DNA of 64,000 bases, taken from NCBI RefSeq assembly GCF_030817315.1, contig NZ_JAUSZF010000001.1, positions 2,871,001-2,935,000 on the forward strand, given 5' to 3'. The notes below the pieces were generated by a model, which did no database searches, was not told the origin of the DNA, and saw nothing but the letters and a program-made list of their open reading frames with translations. Position numbers and translations under genes: made by a program. The stretch is from Sphingomonas faeni (lineage in GTDB: Bacteria; Pseudomonadota; Alphaproteobacteria; Sphingomonadales; Sphingomonadaceae). This document shows, one piece after another, positions 9,162-17,730 of the stretch (position 1 is its first letter; the number at the start of each line of letters is the position of its first letter).

Positions 9162-9704
9162 TTACGCGTTCACGGCAGCCTTCGACCGAGCCGCAAAGCT
9201 CTTGCGGAGCTTCTGCAGCTTGGGGGGGATCACTGCCATGCAATACGGGTTCGAGCGGCCGGACGTTTCCCAGTAATCCTGGTGATAGCCCTCGGCCTCG
9301 TACCACGTGTCCATCGGCTCGATCGTCGTGACGATCGGCTTGGGCGAGTCCGCCTGCGCCCGCTCCAGCGCCGCTTCCATCTCGGCCTTCTGCGCGTCGT
9401 CCGCCGGGAACATCGCCGAGCGATACTGCGTGCCGACGTCGTTGCCTTGGCGGTTCAGCGTCGTCGCGTCGTGCGTCGCGAAGAAGATGTCGAGCAGGTC
9501 GCCGAGCTTCAGCTGTTCGGGGTCGAAGCCGATGCGGATCGCCTCGGCGTGACCGGTATCGCCGCCGCAGACCTGCTTGTAGGTCGGATTGGGCACATGG
9601 CCGCCGATATAGCCGCTCTCGGCGCTCTCGACGCCGATCACATCCTTGAACACGGCCTCGGTGCACCAGAAGCAACCGCCCGCCAGCGTTACATAATCCG
9701 TCAT
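9162..9704 (-). CDS. msrA: Peptide-methionine (S)-S-oxide reductase
   Basis: A 180-residue repair enzyme that reduces methionine-S-sulfoxide in proteins. The catalytic motif GCFWC sits at residues 10-14, with C11 as the nucleophile. The later segments [16 protein letters not shown] and YHQDYW are all family landmarks. No signal peptide is visible, so it should be cytosolic. The start at 9704 is supported by AGGAG just upstream; the open frame reaches 9761 but lacks homology there. The gene is divergent from galE with a 59-bp gap. Regulation by oxidative stress is known for the family but no site is seen here. Confidence 0.95.
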   Translation of the reverse strand: MTDYVTLAGGCFWCTEAVFKDVIGVESAESGYIGGHVPNPTYKQVCGGDTGHAEAIRIGFDPEQLKLGDLLDIFFATHDATTLNRQGNDVGTQYRSAMFPADDAQKAEMEAALERAQADSPKPIVTTIEPMDTWYEAEGYHQDYWETSGRSNPYCMAVIPPKLQKLRKSFAARSKAAVNA

Positions 9705-9763
9705 AACGATCTCCTTTCCGCCAATGTAGGAAGTCGCTACCGCGCAACAAAGAGGAGACACGT

Positions 9764-10762
9764 ATGATCGACGGTAAGGTTATGGTCACCGGCGGGGCCG
9801 GGTATATCGGCAGTCACGCTGTGTTGGCGTTGCTCGATGCGGGTTACGAGGTCGTCGTGGTCGACAATCTCGTCACGGGATTCGACTGGGCGGTCGATTC
9901 CCGCGCCGCGCTGGTCGAGGCGAACGTCGCCGACGATGCGAAGGTGCGCGCGGCGATCCGCGAGCATAACGTCAGGGCGATCATGCATTTCGCGGGCTCG
10001 GTCGTGGTGCCCGAGTCGGTCAGCGACCCGCTCAAATATTACCGCAACAACACCGCTGCCAGCCGTGCGCTGATCGAGAGCGCGGTGGTCGAAGGCGTGC
10101 CGCACTTCATCTTCTCCTCGACGGCTGCGACCTATGGCACGCCTGACAAGGTGCCGATCGCGGAGGGCGATCCGACCTTGCCGATCAATCCGTATGGCAT
10201 GTCCAAGCTGATGACCGAGGCGATGCTGCGCGACGTCGCGGCGGCGCATCCGATGAACTATGCGGCGCTGCGCTACTTCAACGTGGCCGGTGCGGATCCG
10301 AAGGGTCGCAGTGGTCAGTCGACGGTCGGCGCGACTCACCTGATCAAGATCGCGGTCGAGGCGGCTACCGGCAAGCGTAGCCATGTCGGCGTCTATGGCA
10401 CCGACTTCGACACCCCCGACGGCACCGGCGTGCGCGATTACATCCACGTCACCGACCTCGCCGCCGCGCATGTCGCCGCGCTGGAGGTTTTGGTCGCCGA
10501 CCCTGCCAAGAGCCACACGCTCAACGCGGGGTACGGCAAGGGCTTCTCGGTGCTCGAGGTTCTCGACGCGGTCGACAAGGTCACGAACATGACGATCGAA
10601 CGTCGGCTGGAGGGGCGTCGCGCAGGCGATCCGGCGATGCTGATCTCCGACAACAGCGCGATCCTGGAGCGGCTCGACTGGACTCCGCGCCACGCAGACC
10701 TCGACGGTATCGTCCGCGATGCGCTGGCGTGGGAGCGGGCGCTGGCCGAGAAGGGCCGCTAA
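9764..10762 (+). CDS. galE: UDP-glucose 4-epimerase
   Basis: A 332-residue short-chain dehydrogenase-type enzyme that interconverts UDP-glucose and UDP-galactose using bound NAD. The NAD-binding GGAGYIG is at residues 10-16. The catalytic SST lies near 118-120, and the Y144-x3-K148 pair is in PYGMSK. The substrate-contacting [10 protein letters not shown] and GVRDYIHV segments are present. GAGGAG at 9752-9757 marks the ATG at 9764. It likely feeds polysaccharide or glycosphingolipid synthesis, but no sugar-transferase genes are nearby. Its TAA overlaps the convergent PAP2 stop codon (CTAA shared). Confidence 0.95.
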   Translation: MIDGKVMVTGGAGYIGSHAVLALLDAGYEVVVVDNLVTGFDWAVDSRAALVEANVADDAKVRAAIREHNVRAIMHFAGSVVVPESVSDPLKYYRNNTAASRALIESAVVEGVPHFIFSSTAATYGTPDKVPIAEGDPTLPINPYGMSKLMTEAMLRDVAAAHPMNYAALRYFNVAGADPKGRSGQSTVGATHLIKIAVEAATGKRSHVGVYGTDFDTPDGTGVRDYIHVTDLAAAHVAALEVLVADPAKSHTLNAGYGKGFSVLEVLDAVDKVTNMTIERRLEGRRAGDPAMLISDNSAILERLDWTPRHADLDGIVRDALAWERALAEKGR

Positions 10763-11492
10763 GAGGCCTGGTCGGCGGGCAGGTCGGCGGGCGGATCGGC
10801 GGGCGGGGTGCCGAACGCATGCCGCTCGCCGCCGATCGCCTGGCGGGCGCGGGCGGTGGCGAGCCACCAGGCGAGCGCCCAGAGCGTGCCGAAGCTCCAG
10901 CCCGCCAGCACGTCGCTGGGCCAGTGGACGCCGAGATACACGCGGCTGCACCCGATCGCGCCGACCAGCAGGATCGCGACGACCAGCAGGTACCGTCGCG
11001 CCGCGCGGTGCTCGGTCACCTGCGAGGCGAGGCCCGCGAGCGTGAGGTAGACGATCGCGCCGTTCGCGGAATGCCCGCTCGGGAAGCTCATGTTCGAGAC
11101 GGTTACGAGATGCTCGACGATGTCGGGGCGCGGGCGGTTGACCTGCGCCTTGACGAAATCGACGATGAGGCCACCGGTGATGCTGGCCGCCAGCGTCGCG
11201 AGTGCGGTCAGCCATAGCCGCTGGACGATCAGCAACCCGGTGACGACGACCACGACGATCGTCAGGACGATGCCGCCGCCGAGCGCGGTGACGTCGGCGG
11301 CGACCTTCGGCAGCCAGGACGGGCCACCCCAGGCGCGCAGGCCGAGGATGATCGAGCGATCGAAAGCGAACGGCCAATGGCCGACCGCGAGACCGACGAG
11401 CAGGATGAAGACGATGCCGACCGCGGCGACCGATGCACCAGCGAGAACCGCGGGCAGGCGTCGCCGCGCGCCCTCGGGGCGCGCACTGTCGA
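10759..11492 (-). CDS. PAP2-family phosphatase (start codon uncertain)
   Basis: A membrane phosphatase of the type-2 phosphatidic acid phosphatase family, with about six hydrophobic segments. All three catalytic motifs are present: K-x6-RP (KAQVNRPRP), PSGH (SFPSGHSANG) and SR-x5-H-x3-D (SRVYLGVHWPSD). It could act on phosphatidic acid, undecaprenyl diphosphate or a similar lipid phosphate. The start is a puzzle: between the tRNA-Lys end and the first membrane helix there is no in-frame ATG, GTG or TTG, only a CTG at 11457. The open frame runs back through the tRNA to an ATG at 11589 and a TTG at 11553. The coordinate given is only the limit set by the tRNA. Confidence 0.8.
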
Positions 11493-11568
11493 TGGTGGGT
11501 CCGCCGGGGCTCGAACCCGGGACCTCTCGATTAAAAGTCGCTTGCTCTACCAACTGAGCTACGGACCC
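11493..11568 (-). tRNA. tRNA-Lys (TTT anticodon)
   Basis: A 76-nt cloverleaf on the minus strand with a GGGTCCG/CGGACCC acceptor stem, D arm GCTCAGTTGGTAGAGC, anticodon loop CTTTTAA, and T arm CCGGGTTCGAGCCCCGG. CCA is encoded. The anticodon TTT reads lysine codons. As I align it, the two outermost pairs of the anticodon stem (27-43 and 28-42) do not pair. It lies just downstream of folK and upstream of the PAP2 gene, all on the same strand. Confidence 0.95.
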
Positions 11569-11589
11569 CCGCCATCGTGGACCGCGCAC

Positions 11590-12099
11590 CTAATCGCGTG
11601 GCCGCTTTCGGTCAACCGATTGCGCCAATTGCCGTATCGTTCTGCCGGTCAGCGGATCGCGCCATATCGGGACGAGGCCCGCGAGGGGAGCGAGGACGAA
11701 GCTGCGGGTGCGGAAGGCTGCGTGCGGCACGGTGAGTCCGGGCGACGACCATGCGCCGCCGGACCAGAGGACGATGTCGAGGTCCAGCACGCGGCTGCCC
11801 CAGCGGCGGCCGGGGCGACGGCCGAACGCGCGTTCGATCCGTTTGAGGCGGACCAGCAGCGTCGCCGGGTCCTCCGCGGTTTCGATCAGCGCGACGGCAT
11901 TGGCATAACGGCGGTTCGAGGGCCCTAACGGCGCGCTGGCCGCGGTCGGCGATCGGGCGATGATATTGCCGAGCGCCTCCAAAGCCGCCGCGATCTCGCA
12001 TTCGGGGCTGCCATGGCGGCCACGTCGATTGGAGCCCAGTGCCACCGCGTAGAGGGTTGCAGCATGCGCGATCGGCGGGAGCGGGGTTGCAGGCGACAT
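11590..12099 (-). CDS. folK: 2-amino-4-hydroxy-6-hydroxymethyldihydropteridine diphosphokinase
   Basis: A 169-residue pyrophosphokinase of folate synthesis; it transfers diphosphate from ATP to the pterin alcohol before dihydropteroate synthase acts. The family signatures are visible: YAVALGSNRRG near residue 17, SNRRYANAVALIET in the middle, and the HPPK core RRWGSRVLDLDIVLW (about 98-112), followed by VPHAAFRTRSFVLAPL. It is expected in the cytosol. It ends 21 bp before tRNA-Lys on the same strand and is divergent from a uracil-DNA glycosylase gene with a 22-bp gap. No other folate genes are in the window. Confidence 0.93.
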   Translation of the reverse strand: MSPATPLPPIAHAATLYAVALGSNRRGRHGSPECEIAAALEALGNIIARSPTAASAPLGPSNRRYANAVALIETAEDPATLLVRLKRIERAFGRRPGRRWGSRVLDLDIVLWSGGAWSSPGLTVPHAAFRTRSFVLAPLAGLVPIWRDPLTGRTIRQLAQSVDRKRPRD

Positions 12100-12121
12100 T
12101 TGGTCCGCCTAGCGCAATCCC

Positions 12122-12856
12122 ATGGATTCCACACCTTACCCCACCGAGCTTCCCGAAAACGTCGACGAGGGCCAGGAGGTCGACGTCACGACCGTCTTCG
12201 CGCCGGTTTCCGCGCTGCCCGAGACCGAGCCGCCGCACGATTGCCCGCTCTGCCCCCGCCTCGTCGGGGTGCGCGAACAGTTGCGGACCGAGTTCCCGAC
12301 GTGGTGGAACGCGCCCGTCCCCGCATTCGGCGATCCCGCCGCGTGGCTCGGCATCATCGGCCTCGCGCCCGGCAAGCACGGCGCGAACCGCACGGGCCGC
12401 GCGTTCACCGGCGACTATTCGGGGCAGTTCCTGTTCGAGACGCTCGGCCGGTTCGGGCTGGCGACCGGCACCTATGGCGCGAAGGTGGAGGACGGCGTCG
12501 CGCTCGACGGTGCGATCATCCTCAACTCGGTGAAATGCCTGCCGCCCGAGAACAAGCCGACGCCGGAAGAGATCCGCACTTGCCGGCCGTTCCTGGAGAC
12601 GCAGGCGGATGCCGTGCCGACCGCCCGCGTGTTCGTCGCGTTGGGGCATATCGCGCACCAGTCGGCGGTCAAGATGCTCGGCGGGCGGTTGCCCAAGGCG
12701 CGGTTCGCGCACGGCGCGGAGCATGTCATGCCCGACGGTCGCATCCTGATCGATAGCTTCCACTGCTCACGCTACAACGTGAACACCGGCGTGCTGACCG
12801 CGGAAATGTTCGACGCGGTGTTCAAGCGGGCGTTGGCGTTGCGCGAGACGGTTTGA
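12122..12856 (+). CDS. Uracil-DNA glycosylase, family 5 (UdgB-like)
   Basis: A 244-residue base-excision repair enzyme of the iron-sulfur uracil glycosylase group. The motif GLAPGKHGANRTGRAFTGDY (about residues 80-99) is typical of family 5. The other active-site motif is HCSRYNVNTG near residue 218. Cysteines that could hold a 4Fe-4S cluster are seen in HDCPLCPRL and in CLPPEN...RTCRPFL. Family-5 enzymes remove uracil and other damaged bases such as hypoxanthine. A classical family-1 Ung is encoded 1.1 kb downstream, so this strain has two. The first about 38 residues are acidic and poorly conserved. Confidence 0.9.
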   Translation: MDSTPYPTELPENVDEGQEVDVTTVFAPVSALPETEPPHDCPLCPRLVGVREQLRTEFPTWWNAPVPAFGDPAAWLGIIGLAPGKHGANRTGRAFTGDYSGQFLFETLGRFGLATGTYGAKVEDGVALDGAIILNSVKCLPPENKPTPEEIRTCRPFLETQADAVPTARVFVALGHIAHQSAVKMLGGRLPKARFAHGAEHVMPDGRILIDSFHCSRYNVNTGVLTAEMFDAVFKRALALRETV

Positions 12857-12866
12857 ACGCGCTCTT

Positions 12867-12898
12867 CCGTCATCCTAACGAAAGTCAGGATGACGGGG
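12867..12898. repeat. Short palindrome, family D arm; possible terminator
   Basis: CGTCATCCT-AACGAAAGTC-AGGATGACG, a compact hairpin after the family-5 glycosylase stop. The same core words form the arms of the longer family-D elements at 6171-6258 and 45067-45146. No T-tract follows, so a termination role is only possible. Confidence 0.6.
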
Positions 12899-12947
12899 GA
12901 CGCAACGGCGTTGACTAGCGCCGTGCTCGTAGGCTCGAGTCTCAGCG

Positions 12948-13796
<849 letters not shown>

Positions 13797-13842
13797 GGCG
13801 GCGCATATAAGGTGACGTGTCATGGAGTGCGAGCCTTCTTGC

Positions 13843-13923
13843 TGTTCCCCCGCGGAGGCGGGGGTGCAGGGTCTCGGGCGGTAGCGTGCGTGATCCTGGG
13901 CCCCCGCCTTCGCGGGGGAACAA
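13843..13923. repeat. Palindromic element, family C
   Basis: TGTTCCCCCGCGGAGGCGGG...GGTGCAGG mirrored by CCTGGGCCCCCGCCTTCGCG...GGGGAACA. A second copy with near-identical design lies at 37514-37594, and a partial one at 48500-48555. It fills most of the divergent gap between aguB and ung. Confidence 0.85.
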
Positions 13924-13967
13924 GGCGGCGATTGACACTGCCCTGCCCTGTCCGACATGCGCCGGTC

Positions 13968-14666
13968 ATGATCGATCACAAGCTTCCCCCGAGCTGGCAG
14001 GCGCTGGCCCCCGAGTTCGAGGCGCCGTACATGCGGGCGCTCGACGCGTTTCTGGAAGCCGAGCGGGTGGCGGGGACTCGGGTGTTTCCGGAGGATGCGG
14101 ACCGGTTTCGGGCGTTGGAACTGACACCGCTGGATCAGGTGCGGGTCGTGATCCTGGGGCAGGATCCGTATCATGGCGAGGGGCAGGCGCATGGGCTCAG
14201 CTTCTCGGTACGCCAAGGCGTACGGACGCCGCCTAGCCTGGTGAACATCTACAAGGAGCTCGAGGCGGATCTCGGCATTCCGCGGGCGCGCCACGGCATG
14301 CTCGATCATTGGGCGGCGCAGGGCGTGCTCCTGCTCAACGCGGTGCTGAGCGTGCGGATGGGGGAGGCTGCGTCGCACCAGAAGCGCGGGTGGGAGCGGT
14401 TTACCGATGCGGTGATCGCCGCGGTGAACGCGCAGCCGAAACCGGTCGTGTTCCTGCTGTGGGGGGCGTATGCGCAGAAGAAGGCGGCGTTCGTCGATGA
14501 CGTTAAGGCGGGCGGGCGGCATCTGGTGATCCAGTCCGCGCATCCTTCGCCGCTGGCGGCACGGACCGGGTTCTTCGGATCGCGACCGTTCAGCCGGGCC
14601 AATGACTTTCTCGAAACCCATGGGCGCGCGCCGATCGACTGGGCGCTGCCGGAGACCGACCGATGA
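13968..14666 (+). CDS. ung: Uracil-DNA glycosylase, family 1
   Basis: A 232-residue base-excision repair enzyme that removes uracil from DNA. The water-activating motif GQDPYHG is at residues 64-70 (D66 catalytic) and the DNA-intercalating loop [13 protein letters not shown] is near residue 187. [10 protein letters not shown] and [10 protein letters not shown] are also conserved. The ATG at 13968 gives the expected N-terminus ([11 protein letters not shown]). The frame stays open far upstream only because it is antisense to aguB. Its stop codon overlaps the start of the next gene by 4 bp (ATGA), so the two are likely translated together. Confidence 0.95.
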   Translation: MIDHKLPPSWQALAPEFEAPYMRALDAFLEAERVAGTRVFPEDADRFRALELTPLDQVRVVILGQDPYHGEGQAHGLSFSVRQGVRTPPSLVNIYKELEADLGIPRARHGMLDHWAAQGVLLLNAVLSVRMGEAASHQKRGWERFTDAVIAAVNAQPKPVVFLLWGAYAQKKAAFVDDVKAGGRHLVIQSAHPSPLAARTGFFGSRPFSRANDFLETHGRAPIDWALPETDR

Positions 14667-14962
14667 GCGACGAATATGTCTATGACGAAGCGACTGGTGA
14701 GTGGGTCGCTGGCGGCGCGGCGACGGCTGTGGCGACGGATGACGGCGCGGTCGTGGTGCGGGATTCGGTGGGGAACGTGCTCGCGGACGGCGATCAGGTG
14801 ACATTGATCAAGGACCTGACTGTGAAGGGCGCGGGGCAGACTTTGAAGCGTGGCACGCTGATCAAGTCGATCCGGCTGACCGGCGATGCGCAGGAGATCG
14901 ACTGCCGGTACGAGGGGATCAAGGGGCTGGTGCTGCGGGCGGAGTTTGTCCGGAAGCGGTGA
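14663..14962 (+). CDS. PhnA/YjdM-like protein lacking the zinc ribbon
   Basis: A 99-residue protein whose C-terminal about 70 residues match the PhnA/YjdM domain ([34 protein letters not shown], [21 protein letters not shown]). Canonical YjdM begins with a four-cysteine zinc ribbon. Here that part is replaced by [20 protein letters not shown], with no cysteine. The only cysteine is in the C-terminal IDC. Despite the old name, a direct role in phosphonate breakdown is not established. It overlaps ung by 4 bp, suggesting an operon, but the functional link is unknown. Confidence 0.8.
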   Translation: MSDEYVYDEATGEWVAGGAATAVATDDGAVVVRDSVGNVLADGDQVTLIKDLTVKGAGQTLKRGTLIKSIRLTGDAQEIDCRYEGIKGLVLRAEFVRKR

Positions 14963-15028
14963 GGCTTTCGCGTTGATTCTGCGGGATTAATCGAAAAGAA
15001 GATTAGGCCGGGTTAGGCCAACACGCGG

Positions 15029-16024
15029 TCACTCTTCATCGTCGTACTCGTCGTCGTGATTGCCGTAAGGCGACGGCGGATAGCCGGTCGGCGGTGGCGG
15101 GGCGACGCCGATCTTTGCCCATTCGAGGCGGCGGTCGAACTCTATTTCGGCCACGCGCTCCTCCTCGATGCGGTGCGATCGGTCGCGGAGGATCTGGCCG
15201 GACGCGTCCTGCGGCAGGACGAAATCGGCACCGCCCAGATCCTGAATGTCCTGTAGCCGGTCGCATAGGGCCTGTTCGGTCAGCAGCGCCTCGGGATGAT
15301 CGGGCGTGGCCGGTTCGAGCAGCGCGATGGCCTGCGCGACGGAGGCGATACGCGGCGCCATCGGGCGGTCGCTGTCATGCGGCGCGGAGGTCGTGCGGTG
15401 CGCGTGACCGTAGCGTTCGGGCATGTGCGCGCGCAGGAGGAACATGATCATTCGGTCGCTATATTTGTAGCGACACGCGATCCGGTGGCCGTTCTTGTCG
15501 AACACCGGCACCTCTACCCCGTTCATCGCGCGCTCCAGCGCGAGATCGGCAAGCCGCGTGACGCCCGATTGCACGGCCGCGGTCCAGGCGGCGGCGAACT
15601 GTTCGGCACCGGGCGCGCGGCGCAGCGCGTAGCAACTGTTGACCGACATATCGACCTGCGTGGCGGCGGCGGTGACGGAGCCGGTATCGGCGAGGTGCTC
15701 GATGAAGATGCGCTGCTTGGCGTGGCTCCAGCCGTCGGGGCGGCGCTGGCATGGGACGGGGACCTAGACGTAATCGGCGGGATCGAAGCCTTCGAGGATC
15801 GCGCGGGGATCGTCCTCCTCGACGATGCAGGTCTGCGGGAGATTGGCCTTGGCGGCGGGGGTAGCGATCGCGGGGACGGCGCGGTCGGACGTCGCCGTTT
15901 CCGGCTGCGGCATCGGCTGGAATTGAGGAGCGTCGATCGCGCGATCGGCAACGACGGTGGTGGATGTGGCGGTGGGTATGGCGAGGGCGGCCGGACGGCC
16001 GCACGGGTCGGATGTCATGTTCAT
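15029..16024 (-). pseudogene. Gene interrupted by an in-frame amber codon; HTH-containing protein of unknown function
   Basis: Two open stretches in the same frame are separated only by a TAG at 15764-15766. The upstream half (16024 to 15767) ends in FDPADYV. The downstream half continues with VPVPCQRRPDGWSHAKQR, then IFIEHLADTGSVTAAATQVD and MSVNSCYALRRAPGAEQF, which looks like the helix-turn-helix of small-terminase or transposase-type proteins. Most of the conserved-looking core lies after the stop. The first ATG after the stop is at 15649, so a shorter protein of 206 residues could still be made, but it would lack half of the HTH. I do not recognise the family. It could be a recent pseudogene or be read through by a suppressor. 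Confidence 0.7.
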
Positions 16025-16233
16025 CCGCGAAACGGATCAGGACGCGGGCGTGTAGGACAGCGATATCGTGCTGTGTTGGACTTTTCGCGCGGCTAGTGTG
16101 CTGCTTGGGCATCCATCTTTGGAAGCAACCTAGGACCACTTTGCACGGATGTATAAAGTGACGGCAGCACTTTCCACGAAACACGGTTTTCGTTGAAAGT
16201 GGCCGCGCGCAAGACTCTCACCGCCGAACATGC

Positions 16234-16245
16234 TATACGCGTATA
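16234..16245. promoter_or_regulatory. Palindrome TATACGCGTATA, likely operator of the RelBE-like module
   Basis: A perfect 12-bp palindrome 15 bp before the antitoxin start. Ribbon-helix-helix antitoxins typically bind such short palindromes in their own promoter. Binding is inferred, not shown. Confidence 0.55.
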
Positions 16246-16259
16246 TCGAGGAGGCCGAT

Positions 16260-16478
16260 ATGTTGGCAGTGCGACTTGACGAGCAGATCGAAGGCAGGCT
16301 GGAAGCGCTGGCAGCGCGCACCGGTCGGACCAAGACCTTCTATGCGCGGGCGGCGATCGAGGCACATCTCGATGATCTTGAAGATTTCTATCTTGCCGAG
16401 GACCGGTTGCGCGATTTTCGCGAGGGTGACGCTATCCCGCTAAGCACGCTGAAAGCCGAACTTGGCTTGGGCGATTGA
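16260..16478 (+). CDS. Antitoxin, ribbon-helix-helix (RelB/DinJ-like)
   Basis: A 72-residue protein with an N-terminal ribbon-helix-helix (MLAVRLDEQIEGRLEALAAR, TGRTKTFYARAAIEAHLDDL) and a charged C-terminal tail that would wrap the toxin. It should neutralise the adjacent RelE-like toxin and repress the operon. The ATG at 16260 is preferred because AGGAGG lies at 16249-16254; an upstream ATG at 16230 lacks such a site and lies over the operator palindrome. It overlaps the toxin gene by 17 bp. Confidence 0.85.
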   Translation: MLAVRLDEQIEGRLEALAARTGRTKTFYARAAIEAHLDDLEDFYLAEDRLRDFREGDAIPLSTLKAELGLGD

Positions 16479-16728
16479 GTTCCTGCCGGAAGCGGCAAAG
16501 GAACTGCGCAAGCTGGACCGGCAGGTCGCAGCTCGGATCGTCAGGACGCTTGAGGAGCGGATAGCCCCGCTCGACGACCCGCGCCTGATCGGTAGCGCGT
16601 TGGTCGGCGAGCATGCCGGATATTGGCGCTGGCGGATCGGGGATTACCGGGTGGTTGCGCGGATCGAGGACGAACGGATTACGGTGCTGGTGGTGCGCGT
16701 GGCGCATCGCCGTGAGGTTTACCGTTGA
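16462..16728 (+). CDS. RelE/ParE-superfamily toxin
   Basis: An 88-residue toxin beginning with TTG (MAWAIEFLPEAAKELRKLDR). The N-terminal helix, the central GEHAGYWRWRIGDYRVVARI and the C-terminal VLVVRVAHRREVYR match RelE-type mRNA interferases, which cut mRNA on the ribosome. The arginines of YRVV and HRREVYR are the usual functional residues. It is coupled to the antitoxin by a 17-bp overlap. The TTG start probably keeps toxin output low. Target specificity is not known. Confidence 0.85.
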   Translation: MAWAIEFLPEAAKELRKLDRQVAARIVRTLEERIAPLDDPRLIGSALVGEHAGYWRWRIGDYRVVARIEDERITVLVVRVAHRREVYR

Positions 16729-16770
16729 GGTTGGCGCCGGGAATCCCGTATTCCATCACCACAATCCAGT

Positions 16771-16935
16771 GACAGACACGCTGATCGAGGAATGCCGACG
16801 CAATCCGTTCAAGGGCACTGGCAAACCCGACCCCCTCGGCGGCAATCTGTCGGGCTGGTGGTCGCGCCGGATCAACCACGAGGAAGCGGTGACGCGCAGA
16901 CGGTGCAGGTTGCGCAGTGCCGGTATCACTATTGA
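16771..16935 (+). pseudogene. yoeB-like toxin remnant
   Basis: The stretch LIEECRRNPFKGTGKPDPLG then NLSGWWSRRINHEE is close to the middle of YoeB toxins, which have RNPFEGLGKPEPLK and LSGFWSRRIN. The family's C-terminal end CRYHY appears in another frame at about 16915-16932, followed by TGA at 16933. The segment between RINHEE and CRYHY (normally RLVYRV and onward) is shortened, and no N-terminal start is seen. This is a deleted, frameshifted toxin. No yefM-like antitoxin remains beside it. Confidence 0.7.
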
Positions 16936-16975
16936 TGCGCTTGTCGCGTGCCCGGCAAAGGCATAGGATCGGGAC

Positions 16976-17338
16976 ATGGCACAGATCAGCGTATCTCTTC
17001 CTGACGACCTGATGTCTTGGGCCGAACATCAAGTTGCCGAAGGTCGCCATGATAGTCTTGACGCCTATGTCGCTGATCTTGTTGCGCGCGACATGGATGC
17101 TGGGAAACTAGCGGCGTCGAATGCTGCGATCGAGGAAGGTCTTGCTTCGGAACCGAATGACGATTCGATGGCGGACGTGACTGCGCGCCGAGATCGCGAC
17201 GACGATACCCTTGGTGCCCTGCGCCGGTCCTGGGCTCAGGGTATCGGCAGTGGCACTCCCGTCGACGGCAATTTCAATGCCGCAGATATAGCACGCCGCG
17301 GTGGCCGGTCTGGTGAGGCGGTTCGCAAGCACGGATGA
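16976..17338 (+). CDS. ParD-like antitoxin with extended C-terminus
   Basis: A 120-residue antitoxin. The N-terminal ribbon-helix-helix (AQISVSLPDDLMSWAEHQVA, then GRHDSLDAYVADLVARD) and the toxin-binding helix NAAIEEGLASEP are typical of ParD, which is usually 80-90 residues. After an Arg/Asp-rich joint there is a second similar segment (LRRSWAQGIGSGTPVDGNF), as if the toxin-binding tail had been duplicated. It should neutralise the ParE toxin encoded next, with which it shares ATGA. It begins 40 bp after the yoeB remnant. Confidence 0.83.
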   Translation: MAQISVSLPDDLMSWAEHQVAEGRHDSLDAYVADLVARDMDAGKLAASNAAIEEGLASEPNDDSMADVTARRDRDDDTLGALRRSWAQGIGSGTPVDGNFNAADIARRGGRSGEAVRKHG

Positions 17339-17625
17339 AGATCCGTCGCCTCCCGCAGGCGATACGCGATGTCGACGACATATGGCTGTATATCGCACGG
17401 CACGATCCCGATGCGGCAACGCGACTGGTCGAGCGACTTGTCTCGGGTGTGGCTCGGTTGGCGGACTATCCAGAAAGTGGCCCGGCGCGGCCTGAGATCG
17501 GGGCTGGCGCAAGAAGCGTCCCGGTCGGAAATTATCTCGTGTTGTATCGAGTCGAGCGCAACAGCGTGGATATCGTACGGGTTGTACATGCTGCACAAGA
17601 TCCGCTCGGACTACTTCCCAAATAA
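17335..17625 (+). CDS. ParE-family toxin
   Basis: A 96-residue toxin with the ParE layout: helical hairpin at the N-terminus (MKIRRLPQAIRDVDDIWLYI, then DPDAATRLVERLV) followed by a small sheet (ARSVPVGNYLVLYRVERNSV, DIVRVVHAAQDP). Characterised ParE toxins poison DNA gyrase; whether this one does is inferred from the family. It overlaps parD by 4 bp. Base composition drops sharply right after its stop codon. Confidence 0.87.
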   Translation: MKIRRLPQAIRDVDDIWLYIARHDPDAATRLVERLVSGVARLADYPESGPARPEIGAGARSVPVGNYLVLYRVERNSVDIVRVVHAAQDPLGLLPK

Positions 17626-17714
17626 TCCGCTTGTTCACCGCGCATTGTTTGCTCAATATATCTTGAGCCTTAGTACCGAGTCGAAATTTTCAAACCCGAA
17701 TACCGGTGAATTGC

Positions 17715-17730
17715 TCGGATCATGATCCGA
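17715..17730. repeat. Perfect 16-bp palindrome in the AT-rich gap
   Basis: TCGGATCATGATCCGA is its own inverse complement. It lies 90 bp after parE, in the 375-bp gap (17626-18000) before the orphan gene. The rest of that gap is AT-rich and shows no gene that I can support. Confidence 0.5.

Noticed and set aside
11493..11589. Reading the stretch SVAQLVEQATFNREVPGSSP as a protein N-terminus
   Set aside because: This is the well-known translation of a tRNA-Lys gene; it reflects tRNA sequence and is not evidence for a coding region.
13797..14804. N-terminal extension of the aguB frame, as if fused to another protein
   Set aside because: The extension is antisense to ung and runs through a palindrome; AguB homology starts cleanly at 13796.
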